From Rikenellaceae bacterium (lineage in GTDB: Bacteria > Bacteroidota > Bacteroidia > Bacteroidales > Rikenellaceae), in the NCBI GenBank assembly GCA_015059905.1, contig SUZN01000008.1:1-64000 (forward strand): 64,000 bases of DNA, written 5' to 3'. Positions 23,926 through 32,222 of this stretch are shown one piece after another. The notes under the pieces are model-generated. The model saw nothing but the letters and a program-made list of their open reading frames with translations, made no database searches and was not told where the DNA came from. How positions within the stretch are numbered: position 1 is the stretch's first letter; every line of letters starts with the position of its first letter. Both the position numbers and the translations under genes were made by a program.

Positions 23926-25176
23926 ATGCCACAGCAAGTGCAACATATCACCCTGAAGCAGCTTCAGCAGCAGATTAAGTCGGCTGTTGAGGGGGCGTTG
24001 CCGTTGCCTGTGTGGGTGGTGGCAGAGGTGGCGGAGCTGAAGGTCAATTATTCGGGGCACTGTTATATGGAGCTCGTTGAGAAGAGCGAGCCCAAGCGTG
24101 GCGCAAACTCGACCCCCACAGCGCAGGCGAGGGCGGTCATCTGGCGCAGTCAGTGGGCGATGATTTCCCCATATTTCCGTCAGCAGACAGGCTCCGACCT
24201 GCAAGCGGGAATGAAGATTCTGGCGCGTGTAATGGTCTCATATCACGAGCTTTACGGTTTGTCGTTGCAGATTTCCGACATCGACCCCAGCTACACCCTG
24301 GGCGAGGTGGAGCGACAGAAACAGCTCACCATCTCACAGCTCAAAGCGGATGGTGTGTGGGATATGAACCGCGAACTGCCGATGCCCTACCTTGTGCAGC
24401 GCATTGCGGTGGTGTCGAGTGCGGCGGCGGCAGGCTATCGCGACTTTATGAACGAGCTACGCGAGGGTGGCTACGCCTTTCGTTGCGACCTATATGACGC
24501 TGTGGTTCAAGGCAATGCAGCCGAAGAGTCTATCTGTGCGGCATTGGAGGAGGTGGCGCTGAAGCAGGAGTTATATGATGCCGTTGTAGTGATTCGTGGT
24601 GGCGGCTCGGCGAGCGATTTGAGCTGCTTCAACTCCTATCGCCTATGCTCCTACGTGGCACAATTTCCGCTACCCGTGCTGACAGGCATAGGTCACGACA
24701 AGGACACCAGCGTGGCGGATATGGTGGCACATACGCCTCTAAAGACCCCCACAGCCGTTGCGGCGTGGCTCACCGACCGTATGGCACGCATCGAGGGGTG
24801 GCTTGAAGATATGTCGGTGCAGCTCAAGACGTTAGCAACGGCGATGACCAAGCGCGAGGAGCTGCGTCTGGAGCGTTTGTCGGCAGAGATAAAGTTGCAG
24901 GCGGCGACATATTGTCAGCGTGCCGAGGCACGACTGGAGCTTATGCGCGAGCAGCTTTTTTCGCTCGTCGAGCGTCGTCTGGAGCGCGAGAAATCACGCC
25001 TTGAGGTTATGCAACGCAGCGTGGAGGCACTCTCACCCAAGCGCATTATGGAGCTGGGATTTGCGGTAGTGCGTAGTGGCGGCAAGGTGATAAAAAGGGT
25101 AGGCGATGCCGAGGCGGGTGCGCCCATCGAGGTGGAGCTGGCAGATGGTACGATAAAGGCAAGAATAGAGCAATAA
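23926..25176 (+). CDS. xseA: exodeoxyribonuclease VII large subunit
   Basis: 416 residues. With XseB it degrades single-stranded DNA in both directions, in repair and mutation avoidance. An N-terminal OB fold (LPVWVVAEVAELKVNYSGHCYMEL) is followed by the catalytic domain with VVIRGGGSASDLSCFN and GHDKDTSVADMVAHTPLKTPTA, and a long charged coiled coil (about residues 285-375). The next gene, xseB, starts 4 bases downstream. Confidence 0.95.
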   Translation: MPQQVQHITLKQLQQQIKSAVEGALPLPVWVVAEVAELKVNYSGHCYMELVEKSEPKRGANSTPTAQARAVIWRSQWAMISPYFRQQTGSDLQAGMKILARVMVSYHELYGLSLQISDIDPSYTLGEVERQKQLTISQLKADGVWDMNRELPMPYLVQRIAVVSSAAAAGYRDFMNELREGGYAFRCDLYDAVVQGNAAEESICAALEEVALKQELYDAVVVIRGGGSASDLSCFNSYRLCSYVAQFPLPVLTGIGHDKDTSVADMVAHTPLKTPTAVAAWLTDRMARIEGWLEDMSVQLKTLATAMTKREELRLERLSAEIKLQAATYCQRAEARLELMREQLFSLVERRLEREKSRLEVMQRSVEALSPKRIMELGFAVVRSGGKVIKRVGDAEAGAPIEVELADGTIKARIEQ

Positions 25177-25180
25177 CTAT

Positions 25181-25381
25181 ATGGAAAACAAGGAATTAAC
25201 ATACAGCGAGGCGATACGCGAGATTGAGCAGATAATCTCACGCCTGCGTAACGAACAGACCGAGGTGGATACGCTCGCTGCGGAGCTCAAGCGCGCCTCG
25301 GAACTTATTGAGCGCTGCAAGGCGCAGCTGCTCGACGTCGAGGCATCGGTAAAGGAGCATGCAGAGGAGAATGAGGAGTAA
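25181..25381 (+). CDS. xseB: exodeoxyribonuclease VII small subunit
   Basis: 66 residues, two helices. The XseB signature is clear: LTYSEAIREIEQIISRLRNEQTEVD and LAAELKRASELIERCKAQL. It wraps around the XseA coiled coil. It lies between xseA and a methyltransferase gene that starts 2 bases after its stop. Confidence 0.93.
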   Translation: MENKELTYSEAIREIEQIISRLRNEQTEVDTLAAELKRASELIERCKAQLLDVEASVKEHAEENEE

Positions 25382-25383
25382 GA

Positions 25384-26166
25384 ATGAAACGACTGATAAA
25401 ATATATCCTGAATACTATTCCGCGACCTGTGTTGCAGTGCATTGCGGGGTGGGCGGTGCCTGTGGTGGGGCTGCTGTATGTGGGGCGTGGCAAGGAGTGT
25501 CCCGTGTGCGGATGTCGCAGACGCAAGTTCCTCCCCTACGGCTATGTGGAGCAGCGCGAAAATGCCCTTTGCCCCAACTGTCTGGCGCTGGAGCGTCACC
25601 GTCTGCTGTGGCTGTGGTTGTTGCGCGAGAGCGATTTGGGTCGTGGTGCGGTGGCGTTGCCCCGATTGTTGCATATAGCCCCCGAGGTGGCGTTGCGTGG
25701 CAAGCTTCGCAAGATGTATCACTCCTCGCCCGAGCGTTATGTGACAGCCGATTTGGAGAGCCCATTGGCAGATATACACTTCGATGTGCAGCAGATTCCT
25801 TTGGAGGATGGGTCGTTTGATGTGGTCATCGCCAACCACATTATGGAGCACGTGGAGGATGACCGTCGGGCAATGCGCGAGCTATGCCGCATACTGCGCG
25901 CGGGAGGCTGGGGCGTGATACTCTCGCCCATTGACGAGAGCCGTGCCACAACATTCGAGGACGACAGCATCACCGATGAGAAGGAGCGCACCCGCATATT
26001 CGGTCAGTACGACCACCGCCGTATCTACGGACGTGACTATGCCGAGCGTCTGCGCGAGGCGGGCTTTGAGGTGTATGTCATAGATTACAAAAATCAATTC
26101 TCGGAGAAGGAGCAGGCGTTGTATGCCCTGCCCGATGAGAAGCTATATATTGTTCGTAAACCATAA
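25384..26166 (+). CDS. SAM-dependent methyltransferase with N-terminal zinc ribbon
   Basis: 260 residues. After a hydrophobic N-terminus a four-cysteine knuckle is visible (CPVCGCRRRKF and CPNCLALERHR, about residues 38-78). The class I methyltransferase domain follows: LLHIAPEVALR, the acidic VTADLESPLAD, and LEDGSFDVVIANHIMEHVEDDRRAMRELCRIL. The target is unknown. It is translationally packed behind xseAB and 14 bases before the RSH gene, so it may be part of the same transcript. Confidence 0.8.
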   Translation: MKRLIKYILNTIPRPVLQCIAGWAVPVVGLLYVGRGKECPVCGCRRRKFLPYGYVEQRENALCPNCLALERHRLLWLWLLRESDLGRGAVALPRLLHIAPEVALRGKLRKMYHSSPERYVTADLESPLADIHFDVQQIPLEDGSFDVVIANHIMEHVEDDRRAMRELCRILRAGGWGVILSPIDESRATTFEDDSITDEKERTRIFGQYDHRRIYGRDYAERLREAGFEVYVIDYKNQFSEKEQALYALPDEKLYIVRKP

Positions 26167-26180
26167 TTAGTGAGGTAGTT

Positions 26181-28397
26181 ATGAATGATGTGTTAAAGAA
26201 ATACAGTTCGCTGCGTAACGCTGTTGCAGCTACCTTCTCAATCGCTACGCAAGAGTGCGTGGATAAGGCACTTATCTTTGCCGAGGAGCGTATGAGAGGA
26301 TATAACCGCTATGACGGCACGCCGCTGTTTGACCACGATGTGGCGGTGGCGGAGATTGTAGCCAAAGAGATTGGGCTCGGCAGAAACTCGACCGTAGCAG
26401 CCATCCTGCACGATATTATGCGCATAGTGAGCAAGGAGCGTCCCGAGGAGGTGGATGCCCTCTCGCGCACAATCCGCACGGAGTTCGGTGAGCCTGTGCT
26501 GGGTATCATCGTGGGTCTGTGTAAGATTTCGAACATCAAGCTGAAGGTGTCGAAGGAGCAGGCGGATGATTTCCGCGATATGATTGTCAGCTACTCGGAG
26601 GACCCTCGCGTCATACTCATCAAACTTGCTGACCGTCTGGAGGTTATGCGCAACTTGCAGATATTTCCTCCCGAGAAGCGACGTAAGAAGAGCTGGGAGA
26701 GTCTCAACCTCTACGCACAGATTGCCCACAAACTGGGTCTTTATGCGCTGAAGAGCGAGCTGGAGGATTTGGCGCTGAAGTGGCTCGAAAACAAGGACTA
26801 CGAATATATCTGCCGCCGACTGGAGGAGACCGAGAGCGAGCGACAGACCTTCATCGCGCGCTTCCTGCAGCCTATCGAGGAGAAGCTCAAGGGCGTGGCA
26901 AACCTCCACTACCATATCAAGAGCCGCACCAAGTCGGTCTATTCCATCTGGAACAAGATGCGTAAGCAGAACGTCGGCTTTGAGGGTGTTTACGACATCT
27001 TCGCCCTGCGTATCATCATCGACTGCCCTCCCGAGCTGGAGAAGCAGCTCTGCTGGACTGTCTATTCGGTTGTGAGCGACTGCTACACGCCCAATCCCAA
27101 GCGTATGCGCGATTGGGTGACCATCCCCAAGAAGAATGGTTATGAGTCGTTGCACACCACCGTCTCGGCAGGCGGAGGTCGCTGGGTCGAGATACAGATA
27201 CGCACCGAGCGTATGGATGCTGTGGCGGAGCGAGGTATCGCCGCACACTGGCGTTACAAGGGTGTAAATCAGGGCGGACAGACCTCGGAGCAGTGGCTCA
27301 GTCGTCTGCGCGAGGCGCTGGAGGAGACCACTCATTCGCTCACGCAACGCTTCGATGCCAAGCCTACATCGGGCGAGATATTCGTCTTTACGCCCAATGG
27401 CGATATCCGCAAGTTGCCCGAGGGCGCTACCGTATTGGACTTTGCCTTTGACATCCACACCAACCTCGGCTCAACCTGCACGGGCGGTAAGGTCAATAAC
27501 CGCGCTGTGCCTATCCGCGAGGTATTGCGTAATGGCGACATCGTGGAGGTGATGACACAGAAGAATCAGACACCCAAGGCAGATTGGCTCTCGTTCTGCG
27601 TGACATCGAAGGCGCGCTCACGCATCAAGTCATACATCCGCGAGGAGCAGCTCAAGCACGCCCGTATGGGTCGTGAGGAGCTGGAGCGCAAGCTCAAGAA
27701 TTGGAAGATAAACACTCCGATAGATGAGGTGGTGGCATACTTGTGTCGAACGCTGAAGGTACGCACGGGTCGCGAGTTGCACTCGATGATTGCGTTGCAG
27801 AAGATTGACTTCATCTCCATCAAAGAGATACTCACACGCTGGCTCTCGGGTCAGGCCGACGAGGAGCGCAGAGCCGCCGCAGCCGAGGCAGACAAGCGCA
27901 AGGAGGAGAGCAAACTTATTGACGCTCAGCCACGTCGCTCGACCGATGCACTCGTTATTGACGATAAGATTAACAACATAGAGTATAAGCTGGCGAAGTG
28001 CTGCAACCCTATCAAGGGCGATGCCATCTTCGGCTTTGTGACGGTGGCATCGGGCATCACCATCCACCGCACCGACTGCCCCAATGCAATGCGCCTGAAG
28101 GAGCAGTATCCCTATCGCATTATGGAGGCGCAGTGGCGCAGCAATGCCGATGGCTCGTTCCGCGCGACAATAGGTGTTGTGGCGCACGACATCCCTGGCG
28201 TGGCAAACCAGATTACCGAGGTCATCACGCGCGAGCTGAAGCTCAACATTCGTGGTCTGAACTTCTCATCGCGCGGCGACGGTACCGCCGCAGGCACGGT
28301 GAGTGTCGAGGTGCCAAGTGCCGCCGTAGTGGATATGCTCATACACTCCATCCAGCGTGTGAAGGGCGTGCAGCGAGCATACAGAATGAAGAACTAG
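26181..28397 (+). CDS. RelA/SpoT-family (p)ppGpp synthetase, hydrolase site apparently degenerate
   Basis: 738 residues with the full RSH layout. The hydrolase region (residues 1-180) has LHDIMRIVS where active hydrolases have HDxxED, although LADRLEVMRNL is kept. The synthetase domain looks intact: YDIFALRIIID, TIPKKNGYESLHTTV, VEIQIRTERMDAVAERGIAAHW. TGS (EIFVFTPNGDIRKLPEGATVLDFAF), zinc-finger-like (KCCNPIKGDAIFGFV) and ACT domains complete the regulatory half. I therefore read it as a RelA-like synthetase; Bacteroidetes commonly carry a second, bifunctional RSH elsewhere. Follows the methyltransferase by 14 bases. Confidence 0.9.
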   Translation: MNDVLKKYSSLRNAVAATFSIATQECVDKALIFAEERMRGYNRYDGTPLFDHDVAVAEIVAKEIGLGRNSTVAAILHDIMRIVSKERPEEVDALSRTIRTEFGEPVLGIIVGLCKISNIKLKVSKEQADDFRDMIVSYSEDPRVILIKLADRLEVMRNLQIFPPEKRRKKSWESLNLYAQIAHKLGLYALKSELEDLALKWLENKDYEYICRRLEETESERQTFIARFLQPIEEKLKGVANLHYHIKSRTKSVYSIWNKMRKQNVGFEGVYDIFALRIIIDCPPELEKQLCWTVYSVVSDCYTPNPKRMRDWVTIPKKNGYESLHTTVSAGGGRWVEIQIRTERMDAVAERGIAAHWRYKGVNQGGQTSEQWLSRLREALEETTHSLTQRFDAKPTSGEIFVFTPNGDIRKLPEGATVLDFAFDIHTNLGSTCTGGKVNNRAVPIREVLRNGDIVEVMTQKNQTPKADWLSFCVTSKARSRIKSYIREEQLKHARMGREELERKLKNWKINTPIDEVVAYLCRTLKVRTGRELHSMIALQKIDFISIKEILTRWLSGQADEERRAAAAEADKRKEESKLIDAQPRRSTDALVIDDKINNIEYKLAKCCNPIKGDAIFGFVTVASGITIHRTDCPNAMRLKEQYPYRIMEAQWRSNADGSFRATIGVVAHDIPGVANQITEVITRELKLNIRGLNFSSRGDGTAAGTVSVEVPSAAVVDMLIHSIQRVKGVQRAYRMKN

Positions 28398-28420
28398 GGA
28401 CATTATGTAAAGTGGGGAAT

Positions 28421-29023
28421 ATGAAAATTGAAAAATTTACTGAAGCCGATATACAAGACGCTGTTGAGCTGGCTTATCCTGTGTGGGGTGTGGGACACGC
28501 ATCAAATGGTCAGGGTGAAAGATTTGGATTATTGATGTGTGAATATATAATTCGTTACGGATGGTATGGCGAGCCTTATGCTTTTAAAATTACAGACTGC
28601 GGAAAGATGGTAGGATGTATTTTGGCAGGAAATATCTCGCAAAAGAATGGTTACAACGATTGGCTTGACACTCTCTTACCCACATTCAATGAACATCAAC
28701 GCGAAGAGGCTCTTGCCTTACGAGAGTATTTTGGCTCAACAAGTCCGAAGGTTTATAGCAAAATGAGAGCTGATAAGGATTTGTATCTTTCGTTTTTCAT
28801 CTCTTCGGTGTCGGGTTGCGGGAAACGACTTGTGGCTAAAGTTGAGACATTGGCTCACGCCCAAGGTTATGAGAACCTATATTTATGGACAGACTCGTCT
28901 TGTAATCACGGCTATTACGACCATAATGGATTCCAACTTGTTGAAAGTTTTAAGAACGATGAGTGGGCGGTGGAGAAGAAGGATTATACTACTTATATTT
29001 ATCGGAAGCCTATAAATTATTAA
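28421..29023 (+). CDS. GNAT family N-acetyltransferase
   Basis: 200 residues from the ATG at 28421 (MKIEKFTEADIQDAVELAYPVW). The frame is open far upstream inside the RSH gene, but that is an overlap in another frame. The GNAT pattern is present: KITDCGKMVGCILAG, the acetyl-CoA loop as SVSGCGKRLVAKVETLAHAQGYENLYLWTD split by helices, and NHGYYDHNGFQLVESF. It is more AT-rich than the genes on either side. Substrate unknown. Confidence 0.78.
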   Translation: MKIEKFTEADIQDAVELAYPVWGVGHASNGQGERFGLLMCEYIIRYGWYGEPYAFKITDCGKMVGCILAGNISQKNGYNDWLDTLLPTFNEHQREEALALREYFGSTSPKVYSKMRADKDLYLSFFISSVSGCGKRLVAKVETLAHAQGYENLYLWTDSSCNHGYYDHNGFQLVESFKNDEWAVEKKDYTTYIYRKPINY

Positions 29024-29042
29024 GAATAATCTATTTACAACT

Positions 29043-30344
29043 ATGAACAAGCCACTGAAATTTCTCTATGACTGGATTGCAGCGATCGCAAATATTCCTG
29101 GGCTGAAGTGGACGGCACGACCTCTCAAGCTGGTGATATACACGCTGGAGGGTCTTTTGACTCACGGCACAATGGATATGGGTGCGGCATTGACCTTCTA
29201 CACCCTGGTCTCTATTGTCCCCGTTTTGGCATTGGCTTTTGCCGTTGTCAAGGGCTTCGGTCTGGCGGAGAGTCTGGTGCAGAACCTCTACTCGCTCTTG
29301 CCACAGATGCCCGAGGTGGTCGATTATATGGTGTCGTTTGCCAACAACACGCTGGCACGCACCAATGGCGGTCTGATGGCAACGATAAGTTTGTTTACAC
29401 TGCTATGGGCGGTGTTGAGCCTGTTTGAGTCTATCGAGGCTAACTTCAACAAGATATGGGAGGTAAAATCGACCCGCAACCTTGTGCGTAAATATAGCGA
29501 CTACATCACCGTTGTCATCCTCGCGCCGCTGCTCTGGATTGTCGCCACGTCGGCAGGAGCCTACACGCGCGAGATGCTGGGTCTTGAGGATACGCTGTGG
29601 CTCAAGGTGGCGTCAAAGTTCTTCTCGCTGGTGCTGGTGTGGGCTATGTTCACGCTCATCTATCTGGTGCTGCCCAACACCAAGGTCAAGCTGCGCGCGG
29701 CTGTGATGTCGGGTGTCTTTGCTGGCACGGGCTTCTTCCTCTTTCAGGCGTTGTTCGTCTTTCTGATGAAGTGGATGACCTCTTACAGTGCCATCTATGG
29801 TAGTTTTGCAGCGTTGCCTCTGTTCCTTTTGTGGATGCAGAACTCGTGGAGAATATTACTTATGGGTTGCGAGATATCGTTTGCGTTGCAGAATGAGAAA
29901 CGCTTTGACGAGGAGCGCGAGTTGCCGATGATTAGCCACGACAACACGCAGAAGCTGCTGGTTGCTATCGTCTGCCTTCTCTCACGCTCGTTTGTGCGTG
30001 GCGAGGGAGCTATGCCGCTGACGGCTGTCAGGGAGGCGCTGGGTATCCCTTCGCGTATTGTGAGCAAGCTCATCGCTATGCTTGTCGCTGCCGAGGTCAT
30101 CAACGAGGTCAAGTGCGATGAGGAGTCCTACGATGTGGCGTATGCCCCTGCGAGGGATGTTACGCGTATGCGTGTGTGCGATGTGCTGGCTATGGTCGAG
30201 AACTATGCCGAGCAGGGAAAGGAGGAGAATATCTCCACTGCTCCCGATGCAGTGCTGGCTGCCGAGGTGGTCGATAGGATTAAGGGCGTGGCAGCCGCTG
30301 ATGAGTGGAATAAAACAATCGTAGAACTTATTGATAATGAGTAA
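29043..30344 (+). CDS. YihY/BrkB family membrane protein
   Basis: 433 residues. Six hydrophobic segments between about residues 50 and 290 carry the family features (DMGAALTFYTLVSIVPVLALAF, LLWAVLSLFESIEANFNKIW, YGSFAALPLFLLWMQNSWRILLMGCEISFALQN). A soluble tail of about 140 residues looks like a winged-helix domain (VREALGIPSRIVSKLIAMLV). Early annotation as RNase BN is wrong for the family; its role is not established. The following gene overlaps its end by 8 bases. Confidence 0.88.
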   Translation: MNKPLKFLYDWIAAIANIPGLKWTARPLKLVIYTLEGLLTHGTMDMGAALTFYTLVSIVPVLALAFAVVKGFGLAESLVQNLYSLLPQMPEVVDYMVSFANNTLARTNGGLMATISLFTLLWAVLSLFESIEANFNKIWEVKSTRNLVRKYSDYITVVILAPLLWIVATSAGAYTREMLGLEDTLWLKVASKFFSLVLVWAMFTLIYLVLPNTKVKLRAAVMSGVFAGTGFFLFQALFVFLMKWMTSYSAIYGSFAALPLFLLWMQNSWRILLMGCEISFALQNEKRFDEERELPMISHDNTQKLLVAIVCLLSRSFVRGEGAMPLTAVREALGIPSRIVSKLIAMLVAAEVINEVKCDEESYDVAYAPARDVTRMRVCDVLAMVENYAEQGKEENISTAPDAVLAAEVVDRIKGVAAADEWNKTIVELIDNE

Positions 30345-31125
30345 AAACCAAACACCAAGCGTGGTAGTGGTGGGTAGCGGCAACGTTGCCGAAGCGGTGG
30401 CTCTGGGCGTTGCCGAGAGTTGGTCGCTGGAGTTGCTTCAGGTGGTGGCGCGCAACGAGGAGCGTGCTGCCGAGATTGCTGCGCTCGCCAACACCGAATA
30501 TACAACATCTTTTGAGGAGGCTGCCGAGGCGGACTTCTACATCATTGCCGTGAGTGACCGTGCTGTGGCGGAGGTGGCTGCACAGCTTAGCCGCCCCAGC
30601 GACTCTATCGTTGTACATACGGCGGGCAGCGTAGAGATGGATGCCCTGGGCGAGGGTCAGCGTGGCGTACTCTACCCCTTCCAGACCTTCACCAAGGGTC
30701 GTCGTGTAGAGTTTTCCGATGTACCCCTGTTTATCGAGGGATGTAACCTCGACGTTGAGCAGCGCATCGAGGAGCTTGCTCACGCCTTGAGTGGCAAGGT
30801 TTATCACGCCTCTTCATCGCGCCGCCGCGAGATACACCTCTCGGGTGTATTGGCTTGCAATTTCGTCAATTCGTTGTATAGTATGGCAGCCGATAGGATT
30901 GAGCAGCGCGAGGGACTCCCCTTCGATGTGTTGCGCCCACTCATATTGGAGACCGCGCAGAAGGCCGCCGAGGCGACACACCCACGTCAGGTGCAGACAG
31001 GACCTGCCGTGAGGGGCGACAAGGCTGTTGCCGAGCGCCATCAGGCAATGCTGGATGACCAGCAGCAGAGAGAAATCTACAAACTACTAAATGACTATAT
31101 ATGGCAAACTTCAAGGAAGATATAG
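30337..31125 (+). CDS. Rossmann-like DUF2520 oxidoreductase
   Basis: About 262 residues from the ATG at 30337, overlapping the YihY gene's end. An NAD(P)-binding loop VVVVGSGNVAEAVA opens the protein, followed by DFYIIAVSDRAVAEVA and VVHTAGSVEMDAL, as in ProC-like dehydrogenases; the C-terminal helical DUF2520 domain has GVLACNFVNSLYSMA and ETAQKAAE. No substrate is known for the family. It overlaps the next gene by 25 bases, so translation is coupled. Confidence 0.85.
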   Translation: MSKNQTPSVVVVGSGNVAEAVALGVAESWSLELLQVVARNEERAAEIAALANTEYTTSFEEAAEADFYIIAVSDRAVAEVAAQLSRPSDSIVVHTAGSVEMDALGEGQRGVLYPFQTFTKGRRVEFSDVPLFIEGCNLDVEQRIEELAHALSGKVYHASSSRRREIHLSGVLACNFVNSLYSMAADRIEQREGLPFDVLRPLILETAQKAAEATHPRQVQTGPAVRGDKAVAERHQAMLDDQQQREIYKLLNDYIWQTSRKI

Positions 31126-31640
31126 CAAAGACCCGTGCCTTCATCTTCGATGTGGATGGCGTGATGACCGATGGCGGCATTATGCCTATCGAGGGCGGCA
31201 CAGATTTCATTCGTAAGTACAATGCCAAGGATGGCTACGCCATAGCCTATGCCATAAGGCGAGGATATAAGGTGTGCGTCATCTCGGGTGGCTACGGCAC
31301 GTTGCTGCGCGCCCGACTGGAGAAGCTGGGCGTGACGAAGATTTACCTGGGTTGTATGAATAAGATTGCGGCTATGGAGGAGTTCTTCAGCGAGTACGGC
31401 ATCGACCCCGCCTACACAATCTATATGGGCGACGATATCCCCGATTTGGAGTGTATGGAGATGGTTGGCATCCCCGTCTGCCCCGCCGATGCGTGTAGCG
31501 AGGTTATTGAGGCAGCACGTTATGTGTCGGAGTTCAAGGGCGGCTGCGGCGCTGTGCGCGATGTGGTCGAGCAGACACTGCGTGCGCAGGACGAGTGGGC
31601 GAAGGATAGGATTGGAGTAATAGGAACTGCATCAAGATAA
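31101..31640 (+). CDS. KdsC-like HAD phosphatase (3-deoxy-D-manno-octulosonate 8-phosphatase)
   Basis: 179 residues. The HAD active-site motif DVDGVMTDG is near residue 18, VCVISGG forms motif II and YMGDDIPDLECM motif IV. Length and absence of a cap domain match tetrameric KdsC enzymes, which make Kdo for lipopolysaccharide. Members of this C0 subgroup also act on sialic acid 9-phosphate, so the substrate is probable but not certain. It overlaps the DUF2520 gene and precedes a YbaK deacylase by 6 bases. Confidence 0.85.
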   Translation: MANFKEDIAKTRAFIFDVDGVMTDGGIMPIEGGTDFIRKYNAKDGYAIAYAIRRGYKVCVISGGYGTLLRARLEKLGVTKIYLGCMNKIAAMEEFFSEYGIDPAYTIYMGDDIPDLECMEMVGIPVCPADACSEVIEAARYVSEFKGGCGAVRDVVEQTLRAQDEWAKDRIGVIGTASR

Positions 31641-31646
31641 AGCGCT

Positions 31647-32153
31647 ATGTCAGAGAAAGATACCTCACGCCAACAGAAGGTCTTTGACTTTCTGGCGCAG
31701 CACGGCATTGAATATACCACCTACTCCCACCCCGAGGCTCCCACCATCGAGATAGCCCAGCAGTATTGGCACGATGATGGATCGAAGCACTGCAAAAACC
31801 TCTTCTTCCGTAACCATAAGGGCAACCGCCATTATCTGGTATGCTTCGACTGCGACCGCTCGATGGCTATCCACGACCTGGAGAAGAGCCTCAAGCAGGG
31901 TAAGCTCTCGTTTGCTTCGGAGCAACGTATGGAGCGATACCTGGGTCTGCGCCCAGGCTCGGTGTCGCCATTTGGGTTGATAAACGATACGGAGCACCAC
32001 GTTCATCTGTTCTTGGACAAGAACCTCAAGAACTACCCCTCACTCTCGTTCCACCCCAACGACAACACCGCCACAGTTGTCATCTCACAAGCAATGTTCG
32101 CCCGCTATCTTGAGGCTGTAGGAAATACGTTCGAATATATCGAGTTGTATTAG
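31647..32153 (+). CDS. YbaK/ProX-type aminoacyl-tRNA deacylase
   Basis: 168 residues, single-domain. The editing fold is visible: YTTYSHPEAPTIEIAQQYW, then CKNLFFRNHKGNRHYLVCF with the conserved lysine, and LGLRPGSVSPFGLIND, which is characteristic of ProX (the free-standing editing enzyme that clears Ala from tRNA-Pro). This would complement the archaeal-type ProRS at 43.7 kb, which lacks the INS editing domain of bacterial ProRS. Last gene of the unit; a terminator follows. Confidence 0.88.
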   Translation: MSEKDTSRQQKVFDFLAQHGIEYTTYSHPEAPTIEIAQQYWHDDGSKHCKNLFFRNHKGNRHYLVCFDCDRSMAIHDLEKSLKQGKLSFASEQRMERYLGLRPGSVSPFGLINDTEHHVHLFLDKNLKNYPSLSFHPNDNTATVVISQAMFARYLEAVGNTFEYIELY

Positions 32154-32167
32154 AGAGCCATACAAAC

Positions 32168-32204
32168 AAAAAAATTGCGTAGCCCGAGGGTTACGCAATT
32201 TTTT
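32168..32204. terminator. bidirectional terminator between the ybaK-like gene and the ABC permease
   Basis: A 17-bp stem with one G-U pair (32168-32184 with 32189-32204), A run on the left and T run on the right, between convergent genes. Confidence 0.85.
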
Positions 32205-32222
32205 GTTGGTGGGGTGAGGGGA

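Noticed and set aside
26238..27458. 406-codon minus-strand open frame opposite the RSH gene
   Set aside because: Fully contained in a well-supported gene on the other strand, with no recognisable features.
27998..28420. Upstream extension of the GNAT gene into the RSH gene
   Set aside because: The GNAT domain begins at the ATG at 28421 and the extension is only the RSH gene read in another frame.
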